DNA from: Meconema thalassinum | Taxonomy: Eukaryota > Arthropoda > Insecta > Orthoptera > Tettigoniidae | Direction: 5' to 3' | NCBI GenBank assembly: GCA_946902985.2 | Contig: OX336398.1 | Span: forward strand, 236,638,362-236,702,361 | Length of the DNA: 64,000 nt | Part shown: positions 1 to 10,236 of the stretch, in pieces | Layout: each line of letters starts with the position of its first letter | Position numbering within the stretch: the first letter of the stretch is position 1 | Translations under genes and position numbers: made by a program | The notes under the pieces: generated by a model | The model's database searches: none | What the model saw: only the letters and a program-made list of their open reading frames with translations | What the model was told of the DNA's origin: nothing

Positions 1-841
1 TTGGCATTTTTATTAAGTGGGAGTCGGATGGGAGTTTTATTTTGTTAATTGTTGAGTGTAAATATGGTGATTTGTTTATTAAATTCATTTGTTTTAACCC
101 TGGCTTCACTCTTTCCTGCATGTTATTTTGGTATATGTTACCCTGCAAGTTAATGAAGCGCTTTGACAACAACTTACGATATGAACCGATACACCCCCCG
201 AAACTGAGTCTCATATGCTTCTTTGCAAGGGTTCAATACTAGCAGTAGTGCCCGGCTTCGCCCGGTGGATTTATTTGTTTTATGGATGATAATGAATAAT
301 ACTACAGAACTGGAGCGCTCAAGGATAAGGATCGGAAAGCACCAACGCTTATTGGAGCTGATAACCTCACTCAGTAAACTGCACCAACACCATCGTCCTT
401 ATACAGAGGCATACTATTGTCATGATGATAACTGTTTTAAGGGGCCTAAGAAATCTTTTTTCATTAATTACTCCCCGTGACTGCAATTTATAAGCAGCTC
501 GCAATTCTGCACCAGAACACTGGAGGGGGCGACGTGATGCAGCCTGCATTGCCAGGCAACAATAGACTTAGGTATTATTGAAGCTGCTCGGGAGCACTTG
601 TTCTTCTGACTTACTGAACAAAAATCAATCTTTAAGGTTACATGAGGGGTGTAGCCTAATGCTACATAGCCTGAACTATTCCTTTTGAATCTGGCTATCA
701 TATAGAAACAACATTTTTCGAATCCGACTGGTAGTTCAAGAGATTAGCGCGTTTAAACACACAAACAAACAAACTAACTCTTCAGCTTTATTATATTAGT
801 ATAGATATACATGAAATCATTTAGGTCATTCGAGGCAGATC
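1..841. other. No recognisable gene
   Basis: I see only short chance ORFs here and no domain, repeat or RNA signature that I can name. The sequence is of mixed composition, with no clear inverted repeats. Confidence 0.5.
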
Positions 842-1438
842 ATCGAGTCGAACAACAAAATTTAAGTATCTTGGCTCTACGATAACTGCTGAAGGTCGTC
901 TCACCGAGGAGGTCAACGTAAGAATTAATGCTGCGTCGATGAAGTGGCCAACAACGACAGGTGTCATGTGCGATCGCCAGATGAAAGACCACCTAAAATC
1001 GAAGATTTACCGCACTGTCATTCGTCCCATGGCGCTTTTTTGGCCGATCACCAAGGATGCGGAACGTCGGCTAAGTGTCATGGAGACCAAGATGCCTACT
1101 GTAGATGGACAGCTGGCATTACTAGGTTGGATCACATCCCCAATGAAAGAATAAGGGAACGATTTGGTGTCGCGGCAATCAACAACAAAATGTGTGAGGA
1201 TCGTCTGCGATGGTTTGGGTATGTGCTACGGTCAGAAGCGGACACCATTGCAAAACAGGGCTACACATTAGAGGTCGCCGGGAAAAGACCAAAGGGGCGA
1301 CCGAGACAATGTTGGGCCGATACATTGCACAGGGATCTGAAAAGCGTCAACCTACGTCCGGACATGGCCCATGACCGAGTAAAGTGGAGACAGCGGATTC
1401 ACATAGCGGACCCTGCCACGAGGCGGGCCAAACGCTAA
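842..1438 (+). pseudogene. 3' end of an RTE-type LINE reverse transcriptase ORF
   Basis: The translation starts at a KYLGSTI-type motif (about 861), runs through KSKIYRTVIRPMALF, then shifts frame near 1095 and continues through RLRWFGYVLRSE and KGRPRQCW to a stop at 1438. This is the usual C-terminal tail downstream of the reverse transcriptase core in RTE-like non-LTR retrotransposons. The endonuclease and polymerase core are absent, as expected for a 5'-truncated LINE insertion. The same tail type recurs on the minus strand at 34.5-35.2 kb. It is a relic. The exact LINE clade is judged by eye. Confidence 0.8.
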
Positions 1439-1978
1439 AGCAAAAGAAGATGTAGGTCAATGACAGCCAGGAACTTTGCTCGCTTGAAGGGCCTTGCACG
1501 CGAGCAATAAGCTGTCAGACGGCCGCACACTTGTTAGTCCAGGAATTTTAGGGTCTGAGATGGGAATAGTTGAATCAGTGTTTATTAAATGGCGTAGGTG
1601 AACGAAAGGCAATTGTTGGGAAAGTAAATAAAACGTTCCCAAAGGCTCAATTTTTAATTTAATTTTTATTTTAATGGATTTTGTGACCAACATGCTTTTA
1701 TGGAACATGTTCCGCTCTCTAAAATAATTTTATAATTTTTTGTCCTGAAGATATGCGCAAAAGAAAATCGTACTACTACGGCCCTTACAAAAAAATCGAA
1801 TAATTAGACACAAAAATGTTTATTAAATTGTTCGAAAATGCAATCTATTTGCTAGAGACAGATATTTACACAAATATATGGCCAAGATGGACAAAATATA
1901 ATGGATCATTGTTAAATATCAGTTTATGACTTAAATTGGATTTTTTTTGCAATACTAAGAAATGGTTCCTTAGTTAAA
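1439..1978. other. Intergenic, A/T-rich, nothing recognised
   Basis: No ORF or repeat signature that I can support. The stretch after 1650 is strongly A/T-rich. Confidence 0.4.
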
Positions 1979-2023
1979 GGGCTGCGACAACGCGGCCATG
2001 TAGTCCCGTGTACTTTGGGTGTG
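1979..2023 (-). repeat. SINE 3'-tail fragment (reverse orientation)
   Basis: This matches the recurring segment that contains GCGACAACGCGG and the CATGTAG...CCCGTGTACTTTGGGTGTG block. Other copies lie near 3240, 7440, 46700, 51310, 61960 and 63480. It is a short fragment of a SINE family's 3' region. Confidence 0.6.
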
Positions 2024-2027
2024 ACGC

Positions 2028-2113
2028 ACGTCCGCCCTTTCAAAAATCTTCAATATTTATGAACATGCGTACGTCCGCCCTTTCAAAAATCTTCAATATT
2101 TATGAACATGCGT
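2028..2113. repeat. Perfect 43-bp tandem duplication
   Basis: Two consecutive 43-bp copies (2028-2070 and 2071-2113) beginning ACGTCCGCCC and ending GAACATGCGT are identical in the given sequence. A partial relative (ACGCCCTTTCAAAAA) occurs near 4827. Confidence 0.9.
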
Positions 2114-2116
2114 TTT

Positions 2117-2179
2117 AACTTCTGTCTCGGGACAGTCGGATGAGGAGCCAGAAAGCGACACAAAGATGCGCGCGCACCC
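2117..2179. repeat. 63-bp sequence repeated inverted at 4651-4713
   Basis: This segment begins AACTTCTGTCTCGGGACAG. Its reverse complement at 4651-4713 matches at 61 of 63 positions. The pair may be the arms of a DNA element of about 2.6 kb or two copies of an unknown repeat. No transposase ORF lies between them. Confidence 0.85.
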
Positions 2180-2257
2180 GGCAGCGAGGAGCATTTGAAC
2201 AGCGCCGACTTTAAATGCCCCTCGCTGTCTCAGTGTGTGATTGTTACCTACAAGAAT

Positions 2258-2586
2258 ACCGACAGCAGTGGCTCAGCTGGCTAAAGTGCAGCGTTAGGTC
2301 ATGGGACCAAGCTCTCTGCTGACTCGGTAGACGCGTGGGTTCGAGCCCCACCGTCGGCCGTCCTTGAAATGGTTTTCCATGGTTTCCCATTTTCAACACT
2401 AGGCAAAATGCTGGGACGGTACCATCTGATAGGCCACGGCCGATTCCTTCCACATCCTTGCCCAGTTTCATTCGTCTTCTTCCATTCCATCTCTCATCCC
2501 GACGCGCAGGTCGCCCACGGGCGTCGAATAGAAAGACCTGCACTCGGCCTCTAAAGAGGCCACACGAAAAAAAAAAAAAAAAAAAA
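2258..2586 (+). mobile_element. tRNA-derived SINE with poly(A) tail
   Basis: The element begins with a tRNA-like head. An A-box-like TGGCTCAGCTGGC is followed by the B-box GGTTCGAGCCC, then a body containing TGGTTTCCCATTTTC and GGCCACGGCCG, and about 19 A residues at 2568-2586. The flanks carry a 10-bp direct repeat CTACAAGAAT (2248-2257 and 2587-2596), which is a target-site duplication. The head resembles a tRNA gene, but the body and tail make it a SINE. Confidence 0.9.
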
Positions 2587-2596
2587 CTACAAGAAT

Positions 2597-3227
2597 TATC
2601 CCACCTGCGTACTTGTCTTTCATTCCTGTATGATTCTGTTCATCCTCGTCCGTACACCAGGTTTTATGACTGAAGTGTATCACACGCTAGCATTTCGTGC
2701 GCCAAGTTGTAAGAAATAAAACATGGAGGACGGTTGTCGTTTCAGGGTAACATTTACAGTTGATTTGCATTTTTAACGCAAAGCGGTCGTGAAACTTGCT
2801 CTAAGTACATTTGAAAATATGCCTAGTATAGAATGAATGCATTACAATCAATATTTAAGATCTAACTGTAATAATTGGATATTTAACCATACGCACTATT
2901 AAGGATCGTAACAAAATGCGGTAAATTCTATTGGTAAAGTGTGCAAGTGGTATCGCGCTCGCTTGTTGTTTTGAAGATCCCGGGTTCAAGGCTATCCAAG
3001 GGCGAAAGTTTTTACTTCTTTTTAATTATTTTATTATATCCTCCTCACGTCGTACCACAATATTGCAACTTAGTTTTGTCTACATGATCTACGAAGACGA
3101 TAGTAAACATTTTTTCTCTCATTTAAAATTCTATTTTCCCTAAATACTGTTTAAAACCATGGACGGATACTATTTAATAGTTCAAAATTTATCCCAGAAT
3201 AATAATATTAGCCTATGACACGTTCTG
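2597..3227. other. Non-coding; possible degraded tRNA-like SINE head at 2935-2995
   Basis: Near 2935 a stretch with GCAAGTGGTATCGCGCTCGC and CCCGGGTTCAAGG looks like A and B boxes of a tRNA-derived element, without a recognisable body. The rest is A/T-rich with no gene. Confidence 0.4.
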
Positions 3228-3595
3228 TATTTGGTTGGTTGGTTCCTCAGTTTAGGGGCTGCGACAACGCGGTCATGTAGCCCCGAGTATTTTAGGTGTG
3301 TGTAGAATCTGTCTGATAACCGGTGTTAATTGTGACGGCTGTATTAATGTGTGCATCTGTTTTTTAACTCAAGTAAGGACTGCAACTTTGAATTTTTCAA
3401 ATAGTTCCTACTTTTGCTGCCAAACGCCACCGTCAACGACTACTAGGCCTAGTTCAGAACTAAGCTACTAGACGCCACCGCAGTCGGATCTTGGCAACGA
3501 ACATAGAAACCTAAGAGCGTTGTTTACATTCCTAACCTATACAATTTCGTTTCACACAGGTGTAATTAGTGGAAGGTTCTTTAAGGGGACACTAT
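3228..3595 (-). repeat. Dispersed repeat (SINE 3' region plus extension), reverse orientation
   Basis: The segment has GGGGCTGCGACAACGCGGTC, a CTGATAACCGGTGTTAATTGTGA block, and then a longer extension containing GCCAAACGCCACCGTCAACGA and CACACAGGTGTAATTAGTGG. The whole stretch recurs in the opposite orientation at about 63184-63490, so the repeat unit is at least 350 bp. The first 130 bp also recur alone at 7370-7495. Confidence 0.75.
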
Positions 3596-4328
3596 AGGCT
3601 ACCCATTTTTTTTCTCCCAGTGATCCAAACTGCACCAAATTTTATTTCCATACGACCAACATCTTTCATAACGCAAAAAGTGAAAATTTATTTCTTTCAG
3701 TATATCAGTATGGGCAGAAATGACTAAAAGATAGTCTTTTCCTAAAAAAAAAATTGAAACCAACTATTTACCACTAAAAATTACTGAAACTTTACAATCT
3801 TTTTACACTATGTACTCATTGCACAGACTAATAATTCTGTGCATGGGTTTGGAAAAATATGAAATAGCCTAGTTCCTGAAATAAAAGATTGTTCCACAAA
3901 ATTAATTTTATTTCCAAAAAATAAAGTTAAAAATTATTTAAAAATGAACGATAACTATTTTAACTAATATGGATGCACAGAATTATGGGAGATAGATATC
4001 TTCACATGCTACAAAAATATTATTGAGATTGGTTAATATTTGCTACCGAATAGTTGGTGTAAAGTCAAAAAAAAATGTGCAGCAAAACAATTTTAAAACA
4101 TTAGAATGTTTTTCTTCTTCACCCACTGTCTAAAAGTCCCCAGAACCACATGCTTCCCTTCCTTTTCTTTTATGGCGTATTCTTCACCCAATTTCATCTC
4201 CTTGGACTGTTTTCTCATGAATTTCATTTGCTCCAGGCTGCGTCAATAACACTCTGCTGAATTCGCTGTTGATCCCGTCCTTTGCATAAATGTTGCTATG
4301 TGGATATATTACAAGGAATGGGAATCTT
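3596..4328. other. A/T-rich, nothing recognised
   Basis: No ORF above background and no repeat that I can link to other parts of the window. Confidence 0.4.
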
Positions 4329-4439
4329 AAAACTCAGCAAATTTTCTAGATTTATGCGGTGTCTTGTGTGGAGTTTTGCCTAGGAACACCAAGCTGGCTC
4401 ATCAGCGGACTCTTGGTGTCCGTGCACGGACCCCGTCAG
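4329..4439 (+). repeat. About 110-bp repeat with hairpin, copy 1 of 3
   Basis: It begins AAAACTCAGCAA and contains ACACCAAGCTGGCTCATC followed by CTCTTGGTGTCC, so ACACCAAG and CTTGGTGT can pair as a short stem. Closer copies lie at 37932-38041 and 38183-38292. Confidence 0.75.
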
Positions 4440-4650
4440 AGTTATCTACTTCAATAAGTGGTGTGGAAATGATAACGACAAATGTAGTCAATTTTTTATC
4501 GCTAAACGGTTTGTTGTTTTTTTTTTTTTGTGTTCACTTTTTTTTTACTGTCGTTGATTTGTTGTTTTTGTTGTTTACTTGTTATGTTTTCTTATGCTTG
4601 AATCGGAAACAGATTTACGGGAGCACATTATGGCTCGTTCATATTCGACA

Positions 4651-4713
4651 GGGTGCGCGCGCATCTTTGCGCCGCTTTCTGGCTCCTCATCCGACTGTCC
4701 CGAGACAGAAGTT
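4651..4713. repeat. Inverted partner of the 2117-2179 repeat
   Basis: Read on the minus strand, this stretch matches 2117-2179 at 61 of 63 bases, including the palindromic CTGTCTCGGGACAG and the GATGCGCGCGCACCC end. Confidence 0.85.
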
Positions 4714-5517
4714 GGGTTTTATACGGAAAGAACGCTTGCACAAGCGTCCTTTCAAAGGAAACGGATGACGCTATCCAAAAGGAAAACAAAACGCTAAATA
4801 AGTGAATATGTTAAAAATGTCCATTACGCCCTTTCAAAAAACACCGATTCAATTTGTTTGCACAGTGCAGTGGTCCTATTTGATGTGCTTAACAATATAA
4901 GACCCCAACTTTCCTATGAATACCAGACCCTGGAACTCTTGGAGTCCTGGAAAAGGGCATGTTCTCAATGGAATTGGCATTTAATGCGAGCGGTTGTACC
5001 AAAATCGACCGGAAATGTCCCAAATTAAAGAAGAAGGAATGAACTACATTTTAAGTAGTTCAAGTGCATATCCTATAACTTACGGCGGCAGCCCATGCAC
5101 CAAACGGCGGAAAATTCGAAAATAAATTCGCCTAATAAGCTCAAAGAGAGAGCCGGACCTTCAGCTAGGCCTACACTGCGAGCTCATTTCCCACAAGATA
5201 TCTTCTAGAACTGATAAAGGTATTAAAGTTCGTGTTTGCCAAGTGACATAGTTTATTACGACACCGTAATCAACGAGCAAATACAACCGATTGGAGAACA
5301 GTCTCAAAGTAACACAGCTAAATATCTAATATTACACGAGATTACTAAATAAAAAAGATACGAGCCTTACAGTAGTCGCATATGATGTGTAACATCGGAC
5401 ATGTTATCCTACTCGTATACTACACAGCTTGGACATTCTTAAAATGTTAATTTACACTCCATTTTCATAATGGTACTATGACGAATGTACAGATTGAATT
5501 GGAGATATGCTACTGTC
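4714..5517. other. No gene seen
   Basis: Short chance ORFs only. A segment at 5366-5408 (TTACAGTAGTCGCATATGAT...) recurs at about 59809-59851, so part of it is repetitive. Confidence 0.4.
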
Positions 5518-5705
5518 ACATTTGTGGCGCAGCGGTCAAGCTGTTAGTCTCTCACAAAGGTAGACCGTGTTTGATCCCCGGTCAATACATGTGAGATTTT
5601 CGAATTGAAATGCCATATCCTGTGGTTCGCATTCCACGTAAAAGGGAGGTACCGTGGATCATGATCGTGAGATTAACGGACACGCAAAACTACAAGCTTC
5701 CTTCC
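5518..5705 (+). mobile_element. tRNA-derived SINE (second family)
   Basis: The head has TGTGGCGCAGCGGTCAAGC (A-box type) and TGTTTGATCCCCGGT (B-box type). The body contains CCTGTGGTTCGCATTCCACG, GATCATGATCGTGAGATTAAC and ACTACAAGCTTCC. A diverged copy lies near 42726-42890. It is neither a tRNA gene nor protein coding. Confidence 0.65.
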
Positions 5706-6315
5706 TTCCTTTTACATTAATAATTCACAATAACAAAGTGACACACAACGTCGACAGTACTCTCAAATACTGTGAGCACATTCCTCAGTAACTATAACAT
5801 TCATTATTCTCAAGGCTCTCATACAGTTCGTCGTCAACAAACTAAACATGGCTTCCTAAAATCATGAAATGACAGTCTCACATATGATGAAAATACAGCT
5901 TTTATTCCACTCATATAACAACATTCTGTTATGCATTTAATATTTGACTACTCACCCACAGCTTGACAATAATGCCGCTTACTTAAATGTCATTTGTCGT
6001 CTTTGTCCTACCCCATGTGATATTCAACCTTGAACGTGAAGCTTCATAAACTGCTCAATGACAAATGAAAGTCGGTGAAACATTTGCCACTGTGCTCGTC
6101 AAGCCAGTGCCTGCTAAATGCACTGCCGACTGTATTGGCAACTCCAGCTATCTGATATGACATCTAGCGGTAAAAATGAGAAACTTACCAAGTAGGGTAC
6201 ATTTGTCACGTGGTGACTGTTTGTATAAGGTTTCTTGTATTGGTAAACAGATCGTGGTAAATTGTTCGTGTCTTTATACATAAGTAATAAGTTTTACTCG
6301 TTGATAGAGTGAAAA
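5706..6315. other. Non-coding, with a 30-bp segment shared with the minisatellite edge
   Basis: The 30 bp at about 5748-5777 (CAACGTCGACAGTACTCTCA...) recur at 8262-8291, immediately before the 40-bp tandem array. No other feature can be supported. Confidence 0.45.
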
Positions 6316-6441
6316 ATGAGTAAAAGCAAAGTGTATTGCTCAGTTTACGGCTGTAAGTCGATGTATAAGTAATAAGAGGGCTGCGGACATACGTTTTCAT
6401 CACTTTCCAGAAGATGCAAATAGCAATAGCCGAAATGTGAT
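6316..6441 (+). pseudogene. THAP zinc-finger domain remnant
   Basis: An ATG at 6316 opens MSKSKVYCSVYGCKS, and after stops and a frame change the text continues as IRFHHFPEDANSNSRNV. A Cys-x4-Cys pair followed by FHxFP is the signature of the THAP domain, a DNA-binding zinc finger found in P-element-type transposases and in host THAP proteins. The second half of the domain (the C-x2-H pair) is not visible. The TA-rich run after 6440 (repeated TACCTAATAA) marks the end of similarity. It is either a broken first exon or a P-like transposon relic. Confidence 0.6.
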
Positions 6442-7369
6442 GATACCTAATAATACCTAATACCTAATAATAATACCTTTCCACCCCGGGAAGGATCTAA
6501 CACTTGTCGAGGTAGACAGACAGTAGACCTGCGACGTAAAGCCAGTGAAGGTTATTCAGTTTAAAAACAGCTGTTACGATGGGCGCGCTGGTAAGATTGA
6601 AGTTACTTGAATAATTAATTAAATAATTAATTATTGGCTGCTTGGTAGGGAGAAGGGATGAGTTTAACTTGTATTAAAACTCGGGGGGCGACAGGAATTG
6701 CTTGATTTGGATGGTTAAAAGGTGTGTTTGGTGTTGAATATTTGAATGGTAGCGGAATCACTCATTCTACAGTGCCCACGGGGTGGCAAATTAGGCCTAT
6801 ATGACTCGTAGTGGAATAGCTCGAATATCGAAGAACTTAGCGATTACGAGGTGTAGGCTTGGCGGAAAGGCTGGCGGATCATCAGTTGGACATCAATTCA
6901 CGATATAAGTCGGAGCTTGGAACAGTGCGTCTGGTTTGCGTGGATGCTAGTCTCGGAATGATAAAAGTAGCACAGCTTCGGTGTGTTATTTATTTGTTTA
7001 TGTACCGTATTTCTCTATTTGAATGTCCTCGGCGTTGACTCAGGATCGACATTTACATTATATTGCGCATAATAGTACCGAAATAATGTCCGAAGTGTAG
7101 CCGTGTGTAAATTTGAATCAGCTGATCTACATCACCCATAAAAACTGATGCTTGATAATATGCAAATGACACCAAAAAATCCAGTGGAACACACAAATTA
7201 GATCACGTGTATCGCACAGTTATACATATATACAATTAAAAATAACACTGTCATTACTTTAGAGACCATATTTACTGATTATAACCGAAAAATAAAAAGT
7301 GTTCCATATCAAACGCGTGTTATTGAGTATTTTAAACCCTACTTTTTAGTTGCAGTCTCTACTTGAATT
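6442..7369. other. Non-coding, nothing recognised
   Basis: No domain-bearing ORF. A small imperfect TACCTAATAA repeat lies at 6445-6478. Confidence 0.4.
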
Positions 7370-7495
7370 AAAAAACAGATACACACACTAATACAGTCAT
7401 CACAATTAACACCGGTTATCAGACAGATTCTACACACACCCAAAGTACACGGGGCTACATGACCGCGTTGTCGCAGCCCCTAAACTAAGGAACCA
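7370..7495 (+). repeat. SINE 3'-tail copy
   Basis: It contains ACTAATACAGTCATCACAAT, ACACCGGTTATCAGACAGAT and GTACACGGGGCTACATGACC, ending in AACCAACCAACCA. It is the reverse complement of 3228-3380 and recurs at 63400-63490. Confidence 0.75.
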
Positions 7496-7635
7496 ACCAA
7501 CCAAACCCTACTTATTCAGACCGACCGCAGCGCCCCAAGTGTTAGTTTGAGTTGCCAATTGCCATAACATTCTCGCGCTACAGAGCACACACTGCCTTGT
7601 TTCCAATACACACATTTTCAATTGTACATCCAGCT

Positions 7636-7761
7636 GGCAGTGCGTCTTCATTTCCGTCCGATCCACTTCCGCCCGATTCACTTCCGTCCCATTTTTCTGG
7701 CAGTGCGTCTTCACTTCCGTTCGATCCACTTCCGCCCGATTCACTTCCGTCCCCAATTTTC
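7636..7761. repeat. 63-bp tandem duplication
   Basis: Two adjacent copies (7636-7698 and 7699-7761), each starting TGGCAGTGCGTCTTCA and containing CACTTCCGCCCGATTCACTT, differ at only a few bases. The unit is a multiple of three, which opens long frames on both strands, but I see no gene. Confidence 0.85.
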
Positions 7762-8261
7762 AAAATCACTCCCACTAAACTATCCAGCAACCGAGCGGAA
7801 AGATGTTACACATCAAAAAGTGAAACCATAGTATGTGTGGGCTTGCGCACTTGTGAGGGCATGTCTGGATTTAGGGTTCAAGACACAGTAGCCTACCACC
7901 TTCATCTCTGCGGTGGGTGAGTGTTCTGTACAGAACAATCCTCACCTCCCTGTTCCAACCATCAGTTAAAGAAGGCCTCATTCTCGGCATCCACCCCTGG
8001 AAACTGCCAAGATGTTAGTTCACAACGGTATTACCGTCCGGGAATTCTGGACACAAACTGTAGCCTACATGGCGGACCTGTGCCTCGAAGGGACAACTCC
8101 AGATAGGGGCGTATATAACGGGGGAGCTGTGGGGGCTCCAGCCACCATATCCCCCCCCCGCTCCGAAAAAGCTAATCAAAAAGAAGAATGTGTTGCTTTG
8201 GTAAAAGCATAACATAATTGTAAATTTGGTTGTACCCTAATCTTAACTTATTGGCTAAACC

Positions 8262-8744
8262 AACGTCGACAGTACTCTCAAATACTGTGAAAACCATTGG
8301 TCGCTACTATGTTAGTCGACACTCTGGGTGAAACCATTGGTCGTTACTAGGTTAGTCGACAGTCTGAACGAAACCATTCGTCGCTACTATGTCAGTCGAC
8401 AGTCTGAACAACAACATTGCTCGCTACTAGGTTAGACCACCATCTGAACGAAACCGTTGGTCGCTACTAGGTTAGTCGACAGTTTGAACAAAACCATTGG
8501 TCGCTACTAGGTTAGTCGACAGTCTGAACAAAACAATTGGTCGCTACTAGGTTAGTCGACAGTCTGAACAAAACCATTGGTCGCTACTAGGTTAGACCAC
8601 CGTTTGAACGAAACTATTGGTCGCTACTAGGTTAGACCACCGTCTGAACGAAACTATTGGTCACTACTAGGTTAGACCACCGTTTGAACGAAACTATTGG
8701 TAACTACTAGGTTAGACCACCGTCTGAACGAAACTGTTGGTCAC
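8262..8744. repeat. 40-bp minisatellite array
   Basis: A unit of the type GAAACCATTGGTCGCTACTA + GGTTAGTCGACAGTCTGAAC repeats with a strict 40-bp period from about 8290 to 8744, roughly 11 copies. Two unit types alternate in blocks: one has GTTAGTCGACAGT (early copies) and one has GTTAGACCACCGT (mostly late copies). BEL-1 is inserted inside the array. A last partial unit (GTCACTACTGGGTTAGATGA) continues after it at 16659. Confidence 0.95.
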
Positions 8745-9910
8745 TGATCACTTTCGTGATGTTTATAGTGGGTTTTTTTTCATGCCGCATTTGTCGGTCA
8801 AATGCTTTTGAGACCACCGAACTATTAATGTATTTAATCACATTTATGTTTATAATATATAATGTAATTCTCGAGTGATTACTCGTAACAAACAAAATTT
8901 CTAAGACACATACCTCAGCCTGTTCATAGATGTTGACTCTCCGAGCCACAAGTTCACTACTGCAAGGTGCTGCTTCTCGCTAGCCGCTACGTGAAGGACT
9001 GTCGTCACATCTCAGCCAGTGGGATTTCTCGATGGTTCTACGCCCTATTTAAGCAGCGGTTCTCATCTTCAAGATCCTGTACGGCATTACCGCATTACCG
9101 CATCACTTCATGGAGTCTTCCAAAGCTTCGTTCCATGGGGCAAATACCTGACGGTACGTTTCTACAGTAAGACGGTGTAATCAGCACGTCATACCGATAC
9201 GCTGGAGATTACTACGCATCAATGTCACAACTAGATGAGCTGTTGCAAGGCTCAGATCACAGTTCTCACCGCTACGCAAGATGAAAGCTTGCTTATTACT
9301 TTCGCTCTTCAGTGATATGCTAAAAAATGTACTTTGGTTCTAAAGAAGAAACTTTCTTCAAGCAGATACTTTATTTCGAGATGCTGGACATCGCAATCAC
9401 AAAGTATAGTGTTCTTAAACTACAAACTACAGCTGGCAAACCATCAAGCTCTGGCCACGGCCGACCTGCAGCACTGAAACCTCTCTAGTCAACGGAAGAT
9501 AAGTTACATTCTTTTATTTACTATTTAATCACTTATCTTCTATGTTTTAAGTGGTTTTAATATTGCTTGCAAGTGCAATTATTTCCAAAAATAGTGTGTC
9601 TTTTAAATGAACTCTTGTAAATAGCACCAAGTTGTGCCAACCTACTAATTTTTAAACCCAAAGGGTTTCCAGTAATGTACAGTATTTATCACCTGTTTCA
9701 AACAACAAATAAAGTTTATATTATATTAATGCTTAAATGTCCAGTGTTAAAATTGAACTTAAAGTTGAGGATAAAGAACCAGGCCGCACTCCCCTAGCCC
9801 AAAATATTCAGTCTAATAGCTCCTTTCACAATAGTTATTTTGTTCAGGCATTTTGCCTGATGCTTTCTCCCGTTTATGAGAACGAACTTGGGCGGTTCTT
9901 CACATAACCA
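8745..9910 (+). repeat. 5' LTR of BEL-1
   Basis: It begins TGATCACTTTCGTGATG and ends CTTCACATAACCA. A TATA-like CCCTATTTAAGCAG lies near 9045 and an AATAAAG polyadenylation-type signal near 9707. Relative to the 3' LTR it lacks 22 bp upstream of the TATA-like box that include a CCAAT motif. A small minus-strand ORF over 8707-8949 is a shadow and recurs in the other LTR. Confidence 0.93.
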
Positions 9911-10236
9911 TATGATACCTATAACCGGGAGTGCTTTTTGTAAACATTTGTTGAAGCAAGTCTGTATATTGAACCTTTCTCAGAAATTAATATTTGAACT
10001 AATTAAAAAAATTATCTCTCATACTGAACATTAAGTGTATAAATTGCTCAAACATTGTGATTTCTAATTCTTTTGGAAAGTTTCAGCTCGGAGATCATGC
10101 TTGGCACTGGAAGAGGAAACACAAAAACAAGTTCCACATTTAACCGTTGGAAGGGCTGCTTTCTCTCTCTTCTGGCAGGCTGTTGTACGAGTTCACAGGG
10201 GGGAAGTCGTGAGTACCTTCACAACAAACTTTCACA
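9911..10236 (+). other. BEL-1 leader between 5' LTR and gag
   Basis: This is the untranslated leader. I could not recognise a primer-binding site directly after the LTR end, where the sequence reads TATGATACCTATAACC. Confidence 0.6.

Noticed and set aside
2258..2340. tRNA gene (also near 5525, 21040, 34190, 61735 and 63020)
   Set aside because: A and B boxes are present, but each is followed by a conserved SINE body. The cloverleaf is imperfect, and several copies have target duplications.
4364..4768. 134-residue ORF
   Set aside because: It is composed of the hairpin repeat, a T-rich run read as poly-Phe and the inverted 63-bp repeat. No protein family.
8290..8744. CRISPR-like array
   Set aside because: The 40-bp units are contiguous, with no unique spacers, and the genome is eukaryotic. 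It is a minisatellite.
8707..8949. 80-residue minus-strand ORF (and its near copy at 15407-15673)
   Set aside because: The conserved appearance comes only from the two LTRs being near-identical.
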